Of a stretch of DNA of 59,844 bases, positions 1-9,090 are shown piece by piece; the first letter of the stretch is position 1, and each line of letters opens with the position of its first letter. This stretch comes from Planktothrix paucivesiculata PCC 9631 (GTDB lineage: Bacteria; Cyanobacteriota; Cyanobacteriia; Cyanobacteriales; Microcoleaceae). A program made the position numbers and the translations under genes. The stretch is from positions 1 through 59,844 of the forward strand of contig NZ_LR735018.1 of assembly GCF_900009265.2 (NCBI RefSeq), in the 5' to 3' direction. Under the pieces are notes generated by a model. It was not told where the DNA came from. It searched no databases and saw nothing but the letters and a program-made list of their open reading frames with translations.

Positions 1-72
1 GTAATGGGTAATGGGTAATGGGTAATGGGTAATGGGTAATGGGTAATGGGTAATGGGTAATGGGTAATGGGT
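1..72. repeat. TAATGGG heptamer short tandem repeat array
   Basis: About ten head-to-tail copies of the 7-base unit TAATGGG run from the left window edge, so the true left boundary is not visible. Arrays of this kind (STRR) are typical of filamentous cyanobacteria. The same unit recurs near 14.1 kb and, in complement, near 14.5 kb. Confidence 0.95.
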
Positions 73-144
73 AACACCGGATAATATTTCTGGCTGTTTG
101 ATATCGGTATTAAAATTTTACAATCTGTTTAGGATTGCTATATA
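73..144. repeat. Right-half remnant of a MITE-like element
   Basis: This stretch resembles the right half of the element at 39666-39807. Both contain a 'TTTCTGG-like' block, then GTATTAAAAT, and both end in GGATTGCTATAT. The left half is absent here and is replaced by the heptamer array. The call is by eye alignment only. Confidence 0.5.
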
Positions 145-278
145 ATCCCATAAAAAAACTAGGGTTCAAAATAGCCAAAAACGGGATAAACCACCGCCTT
201 GAACCTAGCAATATTAATCTCGATACATTCTTCAAAATTGGAAGTTTCACAAAAAACGTATGTTTCCTTTTCGTCAGA

Positions 279-339
279 AAGGACACCGGCGACTGGCCGT
301 GTTTCGTCTCGGTGTCCTTAACTGGTTCGCTCCTCACAC
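279..339 (+). other. Strong stem-loop followed by a CU-rich motif, possible small RNA or leader
   Basis: A perfect 10-bp inverted repeat (AAGGACACCG at 279-288, CGGTGTCCTT at 310-319) encloses a 21-base loop. Ten bases further on, GCTCCTCACAC (329-339) matches 10 of 11 positions of the ACUCCUCACAC motif of the cyanobacterial small RNA Yfr1. A run of nine T follows near 388-396. No coding gene is credible between 145 and 557, so this region is either a leader of the gene starting at 558 or an independent RNA. Weakly supported: the second Yfr1 hairpin is not obvious. Confidence 0.2.
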
Positions 340-557
340 GCTTGTTACTCTATCCAAACCCGATCACATTTGTCAACACCTAAAATATTTTTTTTTCTAA
401 TTTCAGGGTTTTAGGTCGTAAAATCAGGGTTTCGGGCTGATGGATTCTGATTTGAGCTTAGTAAAATTGACCCCGATTGCGTAACGGTATCAAAGTCCAC
501 AAAAACTTAGTATAGAAATTGAGACAATATCGGGTTGATTGAGTAACCAATAATTCA

Positions 558-3242
558 GTGATTGATATTCTCTGGCTGCTGGTCTGTTCGGGCTTAGTCT
601 TTCTGATGCAGCCCGGATTTATGTGCTTAGAATCGGGTTTGACCCGTTCTAAGAATAGTATTAATGTTGCCGTCAAAAATTTTGCCGACTTTGGGATTTC
701 CGTGGCCCTGTTTTGGGCTTTTGGCTATGCCATTATGTTTAGCAGAGCGGCCATGGGCGGGATTGACCTCCAGGCTTTCTTTTTTGATACCACCTCGAAT
801 CCGGGGCAAGCCGCATTTTTTCTGTTTGAAGCTATGTTTTGTAGTACCGCCACAACAATCGTTTCAGGGGCATCGGCGGAACGGATGAAGTTTGGAGCTT
901 ATTTATTAGTCGCGGCTTTAACCTCTGGGATAATTTACCCCGTTTTTGGTCATTGGGCCTGGAATGGGATTGAAACCAACCATTTAATCGGGTGGTTAGG
1001 AAAAATTGGGTTTGTGGACTTTGCCGGGTCTACCATCGTTCATAGTATTGGCGGATGGGTTTCTCTGGCGGTTCTGTTGGTCATTGGCCCCCGGTTGGGG
1101 CGTTTTACCCCGGATAAATCCCCCCAACCGATGCGTGGCTCTAACCTTCAGTTATCGGTATTGGGGGCGATGTTGTTGTGGTTAGGGTGGTTAGGGTTTA
1201 ACGGGGGCAGTTATTTACATTTAGATATTCGAGTCGCCACGGTGATTGTCAATACCATCCTGGCCGGGACGGCGGGAATGTTGGTCGGGGCGGTCTTAGG
1301 GTGGATATTACATCGCCGACCGGAGGTGGAACTGATTATTAATGGTTCCTTGGCGGGTTTAGTGGCTATTACCGCATCTTCCCATGTGATTTCGACTCCC
1401 ATGGCTCCCTTAATTGGCGGCGTGGGTGCGGCCGTCATGGTGTTAGTGTCTGTGACCTTGCAACGGTGGCGCATTGATGATGCCGTTGATGCGATTGCGG
1501 TTCATGCGGGGGGTGGAGTCTGGGGAACCCTCGCCGTGGGTCTGTTTGGAAATATCCATCTCCTGAATACTGGGTTATCCCGCGGCGAACAATTGCTGGT
1601 TCAAGTTTTGGGGATTGGAGTTTCTTTTATTTGGGGATTTGGCTTAACTTGGTTGATTCTATCGATTATCAATCATTATTTCCCGTTACGGGTTTCTCTG
1701 GAGGCAGAAACAACGGGGTTAAATATTTCTGAACATGGAGCCAAAACCGAAATTTATGATTTATTTGAAGTCATGGAATATCAAGCCCGTACCCAGGACT
1801 TTAAACGACGGGTTCCCCAAAATCAATTTACCGAAGTTGGTCAAATTGGTTGTCGGTATAACCAAGTGATGGAAGCCTTAGAAGATTCCTTAAACCAAAC
1901 CGAGGCAATTATTGAAAATGCCACGGATGCCATGATTACCTTTAGTAACCCATCGGGAGAAATTTTAAGGACTAATCCTAGTGCGGAAGCTATATTTGGC
2001 TATTCAGCCGAGGAATTAGTCGGAACCTCGATATTACATTTATTGGACTGGCCCACTTCCCAGATTCAAGAGCAGAAAACCTTATTGGAAAAATGCCTAT
2101 TACAAGGACGTCAAGAAATTGTGGGTCGTCGGGCGAATGGCTCTTGTTTTCCCCTCGAAGCCACGATTAATCAAGCTAAACTCGGCTATCAATCGTTTTA
2201 CCTGGGAACCTTCCGGGATTTATCTGCCCATAAACGAGCCGAAGAAGCCCTACAACAAGCCGAAGAACGGTTAAAAACTTCTTTGGAGTTAAAGCGCAAA
2301 AATGACCAACTCAAACACGCCCTGAAAGAACTTAAACACACTCAAATTCAACTGATTCAAAGCGAAAAAATGTCGAGTTTAGGTCAGTTAGTGGCGGGAA
2401 TTGCCCATGAGATTAATAATCCGGTTAATTTTGTTTATGGTAATTTGATTCACGCTACTAATTATACTCGGGATGTGCTGAATTTATTAGATATTTATCA
2501 AAAAGAATATACTAATCCTAGTGTGAAAATTCAGCAAGAGATTGAATCTGTTGATTTAGAATTTCTCAAGGAAGATTTTCCCAAAATTGTCGAATCAATG
2601 CAAGTCGGGGCTGACCGGATTCGGGATATTGTGCGTTCATTACGAACCTTTTCTCGCCATGATGAAGCCGAATTAAAACAAGTGAGCCTTCATGATGGAT
2701 TAGAAAGTACCTTAATGATTCTGAAAAACAAACTGAAACCCCAGGGGAAATTAACCGGAATTGAAGTAATTAAGGAATATGGGAATATTCCCTTAATTGA
2801 ATGCTATCCGGGGCCACTGAATCAGGTATTTATGAATCTGATTAGTAATGCCATTGATGCCCTCCATGATTCGATGATGCAGGATAAGTTTTCTCTGATA
2901 TCCTGTGATAAGTCTAAGATTCAACCTCAAATTTTGATTAGAACTCTATCGATTAATAACCAACGAATTATTGTCGAAATTGCCGATAATGGTTTGGGGA
3001 TTCCTAAAGAGATTCGGTCTAAGCTATTTGACCCATTTTTTACCACTAAACCCGTCGGCAAAGGCACAGGTTTAGGATTATCAATTAGCTATCAAATTAT
3101 TGTTGAACACCATAAAGGTCGAATCTGGTGCGAGTCAGAAGTGGGAGAATACACTAAATTTTTGATCGAAATTCCGGTCAAACAAATCCTGGAGTCTAAG
3201 GTTCACAAAACCAGTGAACAGCTTTTGACCATTGACAGTTGA
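558..3242 (+). CDS. Ammonium channel fused to PAS and histidine kinase (Amt5-like sensor)
   Basis: A membrane ammonium sensor-transducer of 894 residues. Residues 1-385 form an Amt/Rh channel: TM1 begins at once without a signal peptide, and the conserved pore residues are present (Asp154, His162 and His316 as the twin-His pair, and the WLGFNGGS segment at 211-218). A PAS domain follows (about 446-560), then a coiled coil, an H-box with His617 in [10 protein letters not shown], and an HATPase with N-box (about 755-768), DNGLGIP and GTGLGLS. The family precedent is Ks-Amt5 of Kuenenia, where ammonium binding controls a fused kinase. GTG is chosen as the start because an in-frame stop lies at 540-542 and no ATG precedes TM1. 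No response regulator is adjacent, so its partner is unknown. A conventional amt gene follows on the same strand. Architecture is certain; function is inferred from the family. Confidence 0.93.
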   Translation: MIDILWLLVCSGLVFLMQPGFMCLESGLTRSKNSINVAVKNFADFGISVALFWAFGYAIMFSRAAMGGIDLQAFFFDTTSNPGQAAFFLFEAMFCSTATTIVSGASAERMKFGAYLLVAALTSGIIYPVFGHWAWNGIETNHLIGWLGKIGFVDFAGSTIVHSIGGWVSLAVLLVIGPRLGRFTPDKSPQPMRGSNLQLSVLGAMLLWLGWLGFNGGSYLHLDIRVATVIVNTILAGTAGMLVGAVLGWILHRRPEVELIINGSLAGLVAITASSHVISTPMAPLIGGVGAAVMVLVSVTLQRWRIDDAVDAIAVHAGGGVWGTLAVGLFGNIHLLNTGLSRGEQLLVQVLGIGVSFIWGFGLTWLILSIINHYFPLRVSLEAETTGLNISEHGAKTEIYDLFEVMEYQARTQDFKRRVPQNQFTEVGQIGCRYNQVMEALEDSLNQTEAIIENATDAMITFSNPSGEILRTNPSAEAIFGYSAEELVGTSILHLLDWPTSQIQEQKTLLEKCLLQGRQEIVGRRANGSCFPLEATINQAKLGYQSFYLGTFRDLSAHKRAEEALQQAEERLKTSLELKRKNDQLKHALKELKHTQIQLIQSEKMSSLGQLVAGIAHEINNPVNFVYGNLIHATNYTRDVLNLLDIYQKEYTNPSVKIQQEIESVDLEFLKEDFPKIVESMQVGADRIRDIVRSLRTFSRHDEAELKQVSLHDGLESTLMILKNKLKPQGKLTGIEVIKEYGNIPLIECYPGPLNQVFMNLISNAIDALHDSMMQDKFSLISCDKSKIQPQILIRTLSINNQRIIVEIADNGLGIPKEIRSKLFDPFFTTKPVGKGTGLGLSISYQIIVEHHKGRIWCESEVGEYTKFLIEIPVKQILESKVHKTSEQLLTIDS

Positions 3243-3280
3243 CCCACAACTGAACTTTGCCTCATAATCCAAAACCACTC

Positions 3281-3310
3281 AAATTTCTGTATTAAGCAAT
3301 ACAGAAATTT
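3281..3310. promoter_or_regulatory. Perfect palindrome with NtcA-type GTA-N8-TAC core
   Basis: Two perfect 13-bp arms (AAATTTCTGTATT at 3281-3293, AATACAGAAATTT at 3298-3310) surround a 4-base centre. The core at 3289-3302 reads GTA-TTAAGCAA-TAC, the consensus for the nitrogen regulator NtcA. A TAN3T -10 element at the usual 22-23 base spacing is not clear; the nearest TAATCT at 3317-3322 is too close. It could instead act as a hairpin at the 3' end of the upstream kinase transcript, though no T-run follows. It lies about 190 bp upstream of the amt start. Confidence 0.5.
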
Positions 3311-3498
3311 GGTTAATAATCTATCAAAAATTGTTAGCACTTTAGCTAAAGATTCAACATTAGCCTGATGGACAATCTCTCTGAGATAACGTTGAACGTA
3401 AAACACAAAAAACTCTGATTAATCTTTAGCCGATTTTTCATACCTCAATAGATGTGTGCAATTGGTTTCTTCTACGAATATCGATTCATAAACCCAAC

Positions 3499-4992
3499 AT
3501 GATGTTTATCTCGAAAAAAACAGCCTATTCAGGAAACCGACAACACAGAAATGTGAGTCGTTTGACCGCTAAAATTAATACGGCAATTTCAAAATTACAG
3601 CATTCTCGATGGCTGTCTCCGACTTGGTTAGCCTGTATTCCCCTAACAGCGATTATTGTTGGAGTTTGGAGTCTTGCAGCCGTTGCTCAAACCGATGCTC
3701 CCCCCTTGACTGCTGAAATGGTTCAGGGCTATTTAAACATTGCCTGGGTTTTAATCGCCTCAATTCTGGTGATTTTTATGAATGCGGGTTTCTGTATGTT
3801 AGAAACGGGCTTCTGTCGCCAGAAAAATGCTGTTAACGTTTTGTCAAAAAACTTAATTGTATTTGCCTTAGCCACCCTAATTTTTTGGAGTTTTGGATTC
3901 TCCTTTATGTTTGGGGGAGAGAACCCTTGGATTGGCGGAGGCGGTTATTTCCTGACGGGACAGCCAGAAACCTACGGTTTATCGCCCTTTCCGGCGGGAT
4001 TACCTGTTTCTCTCTATTTCTTGTTCCAAGTTGCCTTCGCTGGAACCGCAGCCACGATTGTGTCGGGAGCAGTTGCCGAACGCATTGAATTTATTGCCTT
4101 TTTACTCTTTAGTTTACTGTTGGTGGGGATTGCCTACCCAATTACAGGTCACTGGATTTGGGATGCTTCGGGCTGGTTAGCTCAAGCAGGATTCAAGGAT
4201 TTTGCCGGGACAACTGCCGTTCACTCCGTTGGCGGTTGGGCAGCATTAATGGGTGCTGCTTTCCTAGGGCCCCGTTTGGGTCGATATGGAGCCGATGGAC
4301 AATCTCGCGCGATTCCAGGTCACAACATGAGTATCGCCACCCTGGGATGTTTAATTCTGTGGGTATGCTGGTTTGGCTTTAACCCCGGTTCCACCTTAGC
4401 TGCTAATGAACTAGTTCCTTACATCGCTGTCACCACCAACTTAGCGGCTGCCGCCGGAGCCATCACTGCCACGGCCACCTCCTGGTTGAAGGATGGTAAA
4501 CCCGATTTATCCATGATTATTAACGGGGTTTTAGCCGGTTTAGTGTCAATTACCGCCAGTTGTGATTCCGTTAGCTACCTCAGCGCTGTAATTATTGGGG
4601 CGATTGCTGGGGTGATAGTGGTCTATTCCGTGGGTTTCTTTGACAGCATCAAAATTGATGACCCCGTGGGTGCTACTTCTGTTCACTTGGTTTGTGGGAT
4701 TTTTGGAACCTTAGCCGCGGGCATTTTCGGCGGTGCTAATTTGGGTATCCAAATCCTGGGTATTCTTGCCGTTGGCGGATTTACCGTCGCTCTGAGTACG
4801 ATTTTCTGGTTAGCCCTAAAAGCCACTGTCGGCTTACGGGTGCATCCAGAACAAGAATTTGAAGGACTAGACATTGCCGAACACGGTATGGAAGCCTACG
4901 CCGGATTCCTCAAGGATGAAGTGGGCCCAGGATTAGGCAGTTCTGGTTCTAGCTTTCCCTCCGAAGGCAGTACCTTCAAAAGTCGTTACTAA
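3499..4992 (+). CDS. amt: Ammonium transporter (Amt1 type)
   Basis: A conventional Amt/MEP/Rh ammonium channel in the cytoplasmic membrane. After a hydrophobic N-terminal leader ending in SLAAVAQ come eleven or so membrane segments. They carry the family landmarks: [37 protein letters not shown] with the first pore His, WFGFNPGS, and [15 protein letters not shown] with the second pore His. The gene is about 500 residues, normal for cyanobacteria. The open frame extends up to a GTG at 3454, but ATG at 3499 starts just before the leader peptide and is preferred; neither has a clear Shine-Dalgarno. It follows the Amt-kinase fusion by about 250 bp, and the palindrome at 3281-3310 could place it under NtcA control. 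Confidence 0.95.
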   Translation: MMFISKKTAYSGNRQHRNVSRLTAKINTAISKLQHSRWLSPTWLACIPLTAIIVGVWSLAAVAQTDAPPLTAEMVQGYLNIAWVLIASILVIFMNAGFCMLETGFCRQKNAVNVLSKNLIVFALATLIFWSFGFSFMFGGENPWIGGGGYFLTGQPETYGLSPFPAGLPVSLYFLFQVAFAGTAATIVSGAVAERIEFIAFLLFSLLLVGIAYPITGHWIWDASGWLAQAGFKDFAGTTAVHSVGGWAALMGAAFLGPRLGRYGADGQSRAIPGHNMSIATLGCLILWVCWFGFNPGSTLAANELVPYIAVTTNLAAAAGAITATATSWLKDGKPDLSMIINGVLAGLVSITASCDSVSYLSAVIIGAIAGVIVVYSVGFFDSIKIDDPVGATSVHLVCGIFGTLAAGIFGGANLGIQILGILAVGGFTVALSTIFWLALKATVGLRVHPEQEFEGLDIAEHGMEAYAGFLKDEVGPGLGSSGSSFPSEGSTFKSRY

Positions 4993-5016
4993 TATTTCAG
5001 GTATTAGTGGCGATTA

Positions 5017-5074
5017 GGGAGCATCCGGTGCTCCCCCGACTCCTTCCCTGGCTTCTCCTAGCTGGGGATTTTTT
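5017..5074 (+). terminator. Terminator region after amt
   Basis: A perfect 7-bp stem, GGGAGCA (5017-5023) and TGCTCCC (5029-5035) with a 5-base loop, is followed by a second imperfect C/G-rich stem ending in a T-run at 5069-5074. It lies 25 bases after the amt stop. Confidence 0.7.
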
Positions 5075-5131
5075 GTAGATTGGAAGAAACCAAGGTTAAA
5101 TATTAAATGAACAGGTTAGGTTGAGTTAGTC

Positions 5132-5995
5132 TTGTTTAAGCAGCATTGGAATCCAGTGTTTATTCGCTCGAAAACAATTCCGTATTGGGCTTGGGTATCC
5201 TTAATCGGCAATGGATTACTCTTGTTTATCATTTTGGGATTGATGATGCACAGACAATCTATTTCCGATGCCACCGCTGTATCGGCCACGGATGGGGTTC
5301 AAACCTATCAGTTACCCCCTCCAGAATCGGCGTTGACAGGTGTTCCCCGTCATCGTTGGACTTATGAACAATGGGTGGAACAGTTGAGGCGCGAAGCTAA
5401 TGCCGTTGCCAGCAACCCCCCAGAACGTTTAAGTATTTTAGCGGGAGATTCCTTAAGTTTGTGGTTTCCGACGGAACTTTTACCCCAGGAAAGAACTTGG
5501 TTAAATCAAGGTATTTCTGGGGAAACTTCCACGGGATTATTAAAGCGGGTTAAATTATTTGATATCACTCAACCGGAAACTATTTTTGTCATGATTGGCA
5601 TTAATGATTTAATTCGGGGCATAGATGATAGTACATTATTAAATAATTATCGAGAAATTATTAGGGATTTACGTTGGGTACATCCCGATGCTCAAATTGT
5701 GGTGCAATCTATTCTTCCCCATAGTGACAAACATTCTAACTGGGAAGGACGGGAAAACCTGTTAAAAATTCCCAATCAACGCATTCGTCACTTAAATCAA
5801 GAGTTAAAATTTATTGCCCAGGAAGAAGGGGCTTATTTTTTTAATTTACATTCCCTATTTACCGATGCAGATGGCAATTTAAGACCGGAATTAAGCACCG
5901 ATGGTTTACATCTAAATCAACAAGGTTATTTAGTTTGGAGTTCTGCCTTAAAAATTTATAGTCAAATTGCCCTAGAACAATCTTCTAACCCGTGA
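5132..5995 (+). CDS. SGNH/GDSL-family hydrolase with N-terminal membrane anchor
   Basis: A lipase/esterase-type hydrolase. One membrane segment (about residues 19-38) tethers a catalytic domain. Family blocks are clear: GDSL at 105-108 (nucleophile Ser107), Gly in NQGISGE (about 127-130), GIND at 156-159, and the DGLH block with Asp257 and His260. The substrate cannot be told from sequence. The frame begins with TTG at 5132; an in-frame GTG at 5153 is an equally good start, while the first ATG would cut into the membrane segment. Its stop lies 4 bases before hpxO, so it is probably cotranscribed with the urate-degradation genes. No role in purine breakdown is known to me for this family. Confidence 0.85.
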   Translation: MFKQHWNPVFIRSKTIPYWAWVSLIGNGLLLFIILGLMMHRQSISDATAVSATDGVQTYQLPPPESALTGVPRHRWTYEQWVEQLRREANAVASNPPERLSILAGDSLSLWFPTELLPQERTWLNQGISGETSTGLLKRVKLFDITQPETIFVMIGINDLIRGIDDSTLLNNYREIIRDLRWVHPDAQIVVQSILPHSDKHSNWEGRENLLKIPNQRIRHLNQELKFIAQEEGAYFFNLHSLFTDADGNLRPELSTDGLHLNQQGYLVWSSALKIYSQIALEQSSNP

Positions 5996-5999
5996 AATT

Positions 6000-7166
6000 A
6001 TGAATCATCTAAAAATTATTATTATCGGTGCAGGAATTGGCGGCTTAACCACGGGTTTAGCCCTAAAACGCGCAGGATATACCGTAGAAATCTATGAAAA
6101 AACTAGCGAAATTCGTCCCGCCGGAGCAGGAATTTCTATTTGGTCAAATGGGGTTAAAGTTCTCAATAGTTTAGGTTTAGGGGATGAAATTGCTAAAATT
6201 GGCGGACAGATGGACAAGATAGAATATCGCAGTCATACCAATGAATTATACAATCAAATTAATCTCCATCCTATGACCCAAACCGTGGGACAGCGACCCT
6301 ATCCCGTGTCTCGAACGGAATTACAATCCCTGCTTTTAAATGCTTTTAAGAATACTGAAACAGTTAAACTTAATGCTCAATGTATTGGAGTTGAACAGGA
6401 TAGCCAGGGTGTTACCGCCTATTTTGCTAATGGATATCAAACCCGAGGCGACCTATTAATTGCCGCCGATGGAATTCATTCTCAATTGCGCGATTATGTG
6501 GTGGGTCATCTGGTAGAATTGCGTTATGCCGATTATGTTAATTGGAATGGTTTAATTGAAATTAATCCCGATTTAGGAGATAAAAATACTTGGGTTATTT
6601 ATGTAGGAGAAAGTAAACGAGCCTCGATGATGCCCATAGGAAATAATCGATTTTATTATTTCTTTGGTTGTCCGATGGAAAGGGGAACAATTGTTGAACC
6701 CGAGCATCGTCAACGGGAGTTAAAATCAATTTTTGCCCAATGGCCGTCTCCCGTTCAATATTTAATTGAAAATCTCAAGCCCCAGGAATCTAACCGTTTA
6801 GATATTCATGATTTAGACCCCTTAAAAACAATCGTTAAAGGTCGAGTTGCATTGTTAGGAGATGCCGCCCATGCTTCCACCCCAACCCTCGGACAAGGCG
6901 GCTGTCAAGCCATGGAAGATGCAGAAATATTATCTCGATTTCTATTAACTACTAATTTAGGAGTAGAATATGCTTTAAAACGATATGAAGCCGAACGAAA
7001 AGAACGGACTTCAACCCTAGTTCTCAAAGCCCGAAAACGAGCCGATATAATTTATGGAAAAGACCCCCATTTAACCCAACAATGGTATCAACAACTCCAA
7101 CAAGAAACCGAACAGGATGTTACCCAAGCTCTATCTAAAACCATCCTAGGCGGCCCCTTTCACTAA
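6000..7166 (+). CDS. hpxO: FAD-dependent urate hydroxylase
   Basis: A flavoprotein monooxygenase of 388 residues that should convert urate to 5-hydroxyisourate using NAD(P)H and oxygen, replacing uricase. The dinucleotide-binding motif GAGIGGL is at 10-16. The second FAD motif GDAAHASTP (287-295) leads into LGQGGCQAMEDA, the form typical of HpxO. GESKR at 203-207 matches the segment holding the catalytic Arg of Klebsiella HpxO. The assignment is strengthened by the two next genes, which encode the following two steps. Some family members hydroxylate other aromatics, so urate specificity rests on motif plus context. Confidence 0.88.
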   Translation: MNHLKIIIIGAGIGGLTTGLALKRAGYTVEIYEKTSEIRPAGAGISIWSNGVKVLNSLGLGDEIAKIGGQMDKIEYRSHTNELYNQINLHPMTQTVGQRPYPVSRTELQSLLLNAFKNTETVKLNAQCIGVEQDSQGVTAYFANGYQTRGDLLIAADGIHSQLRDYVVGHLVELRYADYVNWNGLIEINPDLGDKNTWVIYVGESKRASMMPIGNNRFYYFFGCPMERGTIVEPEHRQRELKSIFAQWPSPVQYLIENLKPQESNRLDIHDLDPLKTIVKGRVALLGDAAHASTPTLGQGGCQAMEDAEILSRFLLTTNLGVEYALKRYEAERKERTSTLVLKARKRADIIYGKDPHLTQQWYQQLQQETEQDVTQALSKTILGGPFH

Positions 7167-7170
7167 ATGC

Positions 7171-7224
7171 CCATTACCCATTCGTAATTCGTAATTCGTA
7201 ATTCGTAATTACCCATTACCTACT
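7171..7224. repeat. TTCGTAA heptamer array inside the urate operon
   Basis: CCCATTA-type units flank about four TTCGTAA units between hpxO and the HIU hydrolase gene. The array fills nearly all of the 81-bp gap within an otherwise tight operon. Confidence 0.85.
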
Positions 7225-7247
7225 ATCCTTTTAACCCTTAACTTTCT

Positions 7248-7610
7248 ATGGTTGGTAAACTCACAACCCATGTATTAGAGACCGCCCAAGGTCGTCCAGT
7301 TGCCAATTTAAAAATTGAATTATGGGAAATTGACACCGAAACAGGAGAAAGAATCCTCCTCAAAACTGCTATTACAAATAAGGATGGTAGAACCGATATC
7401 CCCCTATTAACAGAAACCGAATTAAAGCAGGGAATTTATGAATTAGTCTTTGCCGTTGGGGACTATTTTAAAACCCAATATGAATCCCTAGATTATCCCT
7501 TATTTTTAGATAATATTCCCATTCGATTTGGCATTGCTAACCCCACCGTTGCCTATCACGTTCCCCTATTAGTTTCTCCCTGGTCTTATAGTACCTATCG
7601 AGGCAGTTAA
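7248..7610 (+). CDS. uraH: 5-hydroxyisourate hydrolase (transthyretin-like)
   Basis: Hydrolyses 5-hydroxyisourate to OHCU, the second step of urate degradation. The 120-residue protein has every family hallmark: KLTTHVLETAQGRP at the N-terminus with His8, Arg48 in GRTDIP, His104 in AYHVPLL, and the diagnostic C-terminal YRGS (117-120). No signal peptide, so cytoplasmic. It follows hpxO across a heptamer array and is separated from the next gene by only 5 bases, consistent with one transcript. Confidence 0.96.
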   Translation: MVGKLTTHVLETAQGRPVANLKIELWEIDTETGERILLKTAITNKDGRTDIPLLTETELKQGIYELVFAVGDYFKTQYESLDYPLFLDNIPIRFGIANPTVAYHVPLLVSPWSYSTYRGS

Positions 7611-7615
7611 ACATC

Positions 7616-8116
7616 ATGCAAACCTATTCCTTGTCCCAAATTAATCAAATGACTCAAGCGGAATTTATCGCGGCATTAAGCGAAATTTTTGAAGCGTCTC
7701 CTTGGGTAGCAGAACAAGCGGAATTAAAACGACCCTTTGAGACTATAGAAATATTATATCAAACAATGGTTGCCGTCGTTAAAAATAGTAATTCACAACA
7801 ACAATTAGCCTTAATTCGCGCCCATCCCGACTTAGGAAGTAAAGCAAAAATGGCGGAATCTTCGGTAAAAGAACAAGCTGGAGTTGGGTTAGACCGTCTA
7901 ACATCTGCTGAATATGAACACTTTCATCAACTCAACCAAACCTATAAAGATAAATTCGGGTTTCCTTTTATTATTGCCGTTAAAAATCAGACCAAAACCA
8001 GTATTTTAGCGGCGTTTGAACAACGGTTAAATCATTCAAAAGAGCAGGAAAAAATAACCGCCCTAGAAGAAATTTATAAAATCGCCCAATTTCGTCTTTA
8101 TGAAAAAACAGTTTAA
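7616..8116 (+). CDS. uraD: OHCU decarboxylase
   Basis: Decarboxylates OHCU to S-allantoin, the third step of urate degradation. The 166-residue length is normal. The catalytic region IRAHPDLGSKAKM (His70), the SAEYEHFHQLN stretch and FGFPFIIAVK match the family. The stop codon lies inside the 20-bp direct repeat (8112-8131) that bounds the downstream toxin-antitoxin cassette, so the insertion happened exactly at the gene's end and left the protein intact. No allantoinase is present in the window. Confidence 0.95.
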   Translation: MQTYSLSQINQMTQAEFIAALSEIFEASPWVAEQAELKRPFETIEILYQTMVAVVKNSNSQQQLALIRAHPDLGSKAKMAESSVKEQAGVGLDRLTSAEYEHFHQLNQTYKDKFGFPFIIAVKNQTKTSILAAFEQRLNHSKEQEKITALEEIYKIAQFRLYEKTV

Positions 8117-8251
8117 ATACACAACAGCTTAGTCTATGAGTTTGCAGAGCAACCCAATTTGCTGCTCAAAGAGTTAGGTCATCGCCATTCCAGAAAGACA
8201 GGCGTGTTGGTGAGTGTCACTATTCACCGGGTGCTTCACTTCAATACTTAA
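8117..8251 (+). other. Short reading frame, probable gene remnant
   Basis: An open frame directly after the uraD stop encodes about 44 residues including VYEFAEQPNLLLKELGHRHS and ends with HRVLHFNT. It has no ATG and no recognised family. The even, codon-like composition suggests a fragment of a former gene captured in the cassette. Confidence 0.25.
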
Positions 8252-8383
8252 AGATACGCTATAATCGCTTAATCAGACACAATTTTAGTTAAAAAGTATC
8301 ATGATGATTGCTAATATTTTTTTGGTAGTTATTCTGATTACTTTAGACTTCCCAAAATAAACAATTAAAATCTCACCCAAAAT

Positions 8384-8635
8384 ATGAAAGGAATCCAATT
8401 TATTGTCGATGAAAATGGGGAAAAAACCGCCGTTGTGATTGATTTAAAAGAATGGGGAAATTTATGGCAACAATTCTCCGAAATTCTGTTGAAAAATTTT
8501 TCCAGTAAAGAAGATTGGTTACATCAACCCCAGATGGAAGAAAAACTAGATCAAGCCTTAGAATGGAATTGTAATCATCAACCTCAAATTTCGGATTTAG
8601 AAGATTTAGAAACACAATTAAATGATTATGAATAA
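8384..8635 (+). CDS. Type II antitoxin, Phd/RelB-like
   Basis: An 83-residue acidic protein. Its N-terminus (IQFIVDENGEKTAVVIDLKE) is the usual strand-rich opening of small cyanobacterial antitoxins of the Phd/YefM or RelB group. The C-terminal half is rich in Asp and Glu (SDLEDLETQLNDYE), as expected for a toxin-neutralising tail. The 3' end overlaps the next gene by 14 bases, typical of antitoxin-toxin coupling. Presumed to bind its own promoter with the toxin; no operator was identified. Confidence 0.75.
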   Translation: MKGIQFIVDENGEKTAVVIDLKEWGNLWQQFSEILLKNFSSKEDWLHQPQMEEKLDQALEWNCNHQPQISDLEDLETQLNDYE

Positions 8636-8927
8636 AGTGTTACTAGACTTAAATAATCCTGTTTTTCAACAAGATTTATTTGCTTTACCAAAACCAGAAT
8701 CCCTGGCTGTCTTAAAAACCTTAAAAAAGATTTCTCAATTAACTTGGCAACAATTGTATGAAGATCAGGGATTAAAATGGGAATTAATTTACTCAAAACA
8801 AGGAAAAATAGGAGAAAAATTATACAGTTTTAGAATTACCCAAAAATGCCGAGGTGTTGCAACTAGAGAGACAGATTATCTGAGAATATTATCCATACAT
8901 TACGATCATGATTCAGCTTATCAATAG
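8622..8927 (+). CDS. Type II toxin, RelE/ParE-like
   Basis: A 101-residue protein whose middle and C-terminal parts fit the RelE-type fold: a Lys/Trp-rich helix (LKWELIYSKQGKIGEK), then LYSFRITQKCRGVATR and LRILSIHYDHDSAY. Members are ribosome-associated RNases or related inhibitors. ATG codons at 8622 and 8628 both fit; both overlap the antitoxin gene. Assignment rests on pattern and gene pairing rather than a decisive motif. Confidence 0.7.
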   Translation: MIMNKVLLDLNNPVFQQDLFALPKPESLAVLKTLKKISQLTWQQLYEDQGLKWELIYSKQGKIGEKLYSFRITQKCRGVATRETDYLRILSIHYDHDSAYQ

Positions 8928-8967
8928 CAAAAACTCGAAGATTACCATTAAAATAGTAGAGTATGTA

Positions 8968-9090
8968 ATGGAGAATTTAGAGATTAGTCAAAAACAATTT
9001 GCCTAAATTTTAGCGGCGTCTAATCAAATAGTTGATGAGATGATTCAAGGCAAACAACCAATTACAGTTGATTTACCTATTAGAAAATGA
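8968..9090 (+). pseudogene. HTH antitoxin-like frame broken by an in-frame stop
   Basis: Codons from ATG 8968 read MENLEISQKQFA, then TAA (9004-9006), then ILAASNQIVDEMIQGKQPIT and a second stop at 9088-9090. With the stop read through, this resembles an XRE-type helix-turn-helix core. A single base change would restore it. It sits downstream of the toxin inside the repeat-bounded cassette. Confidence 0.5.

Noticed and set aside
1-72. Regular repeat array as a possible CRISPR
   Set aside because: Units are 7 bp with no spacers; this is a heptamer tandem repeat.
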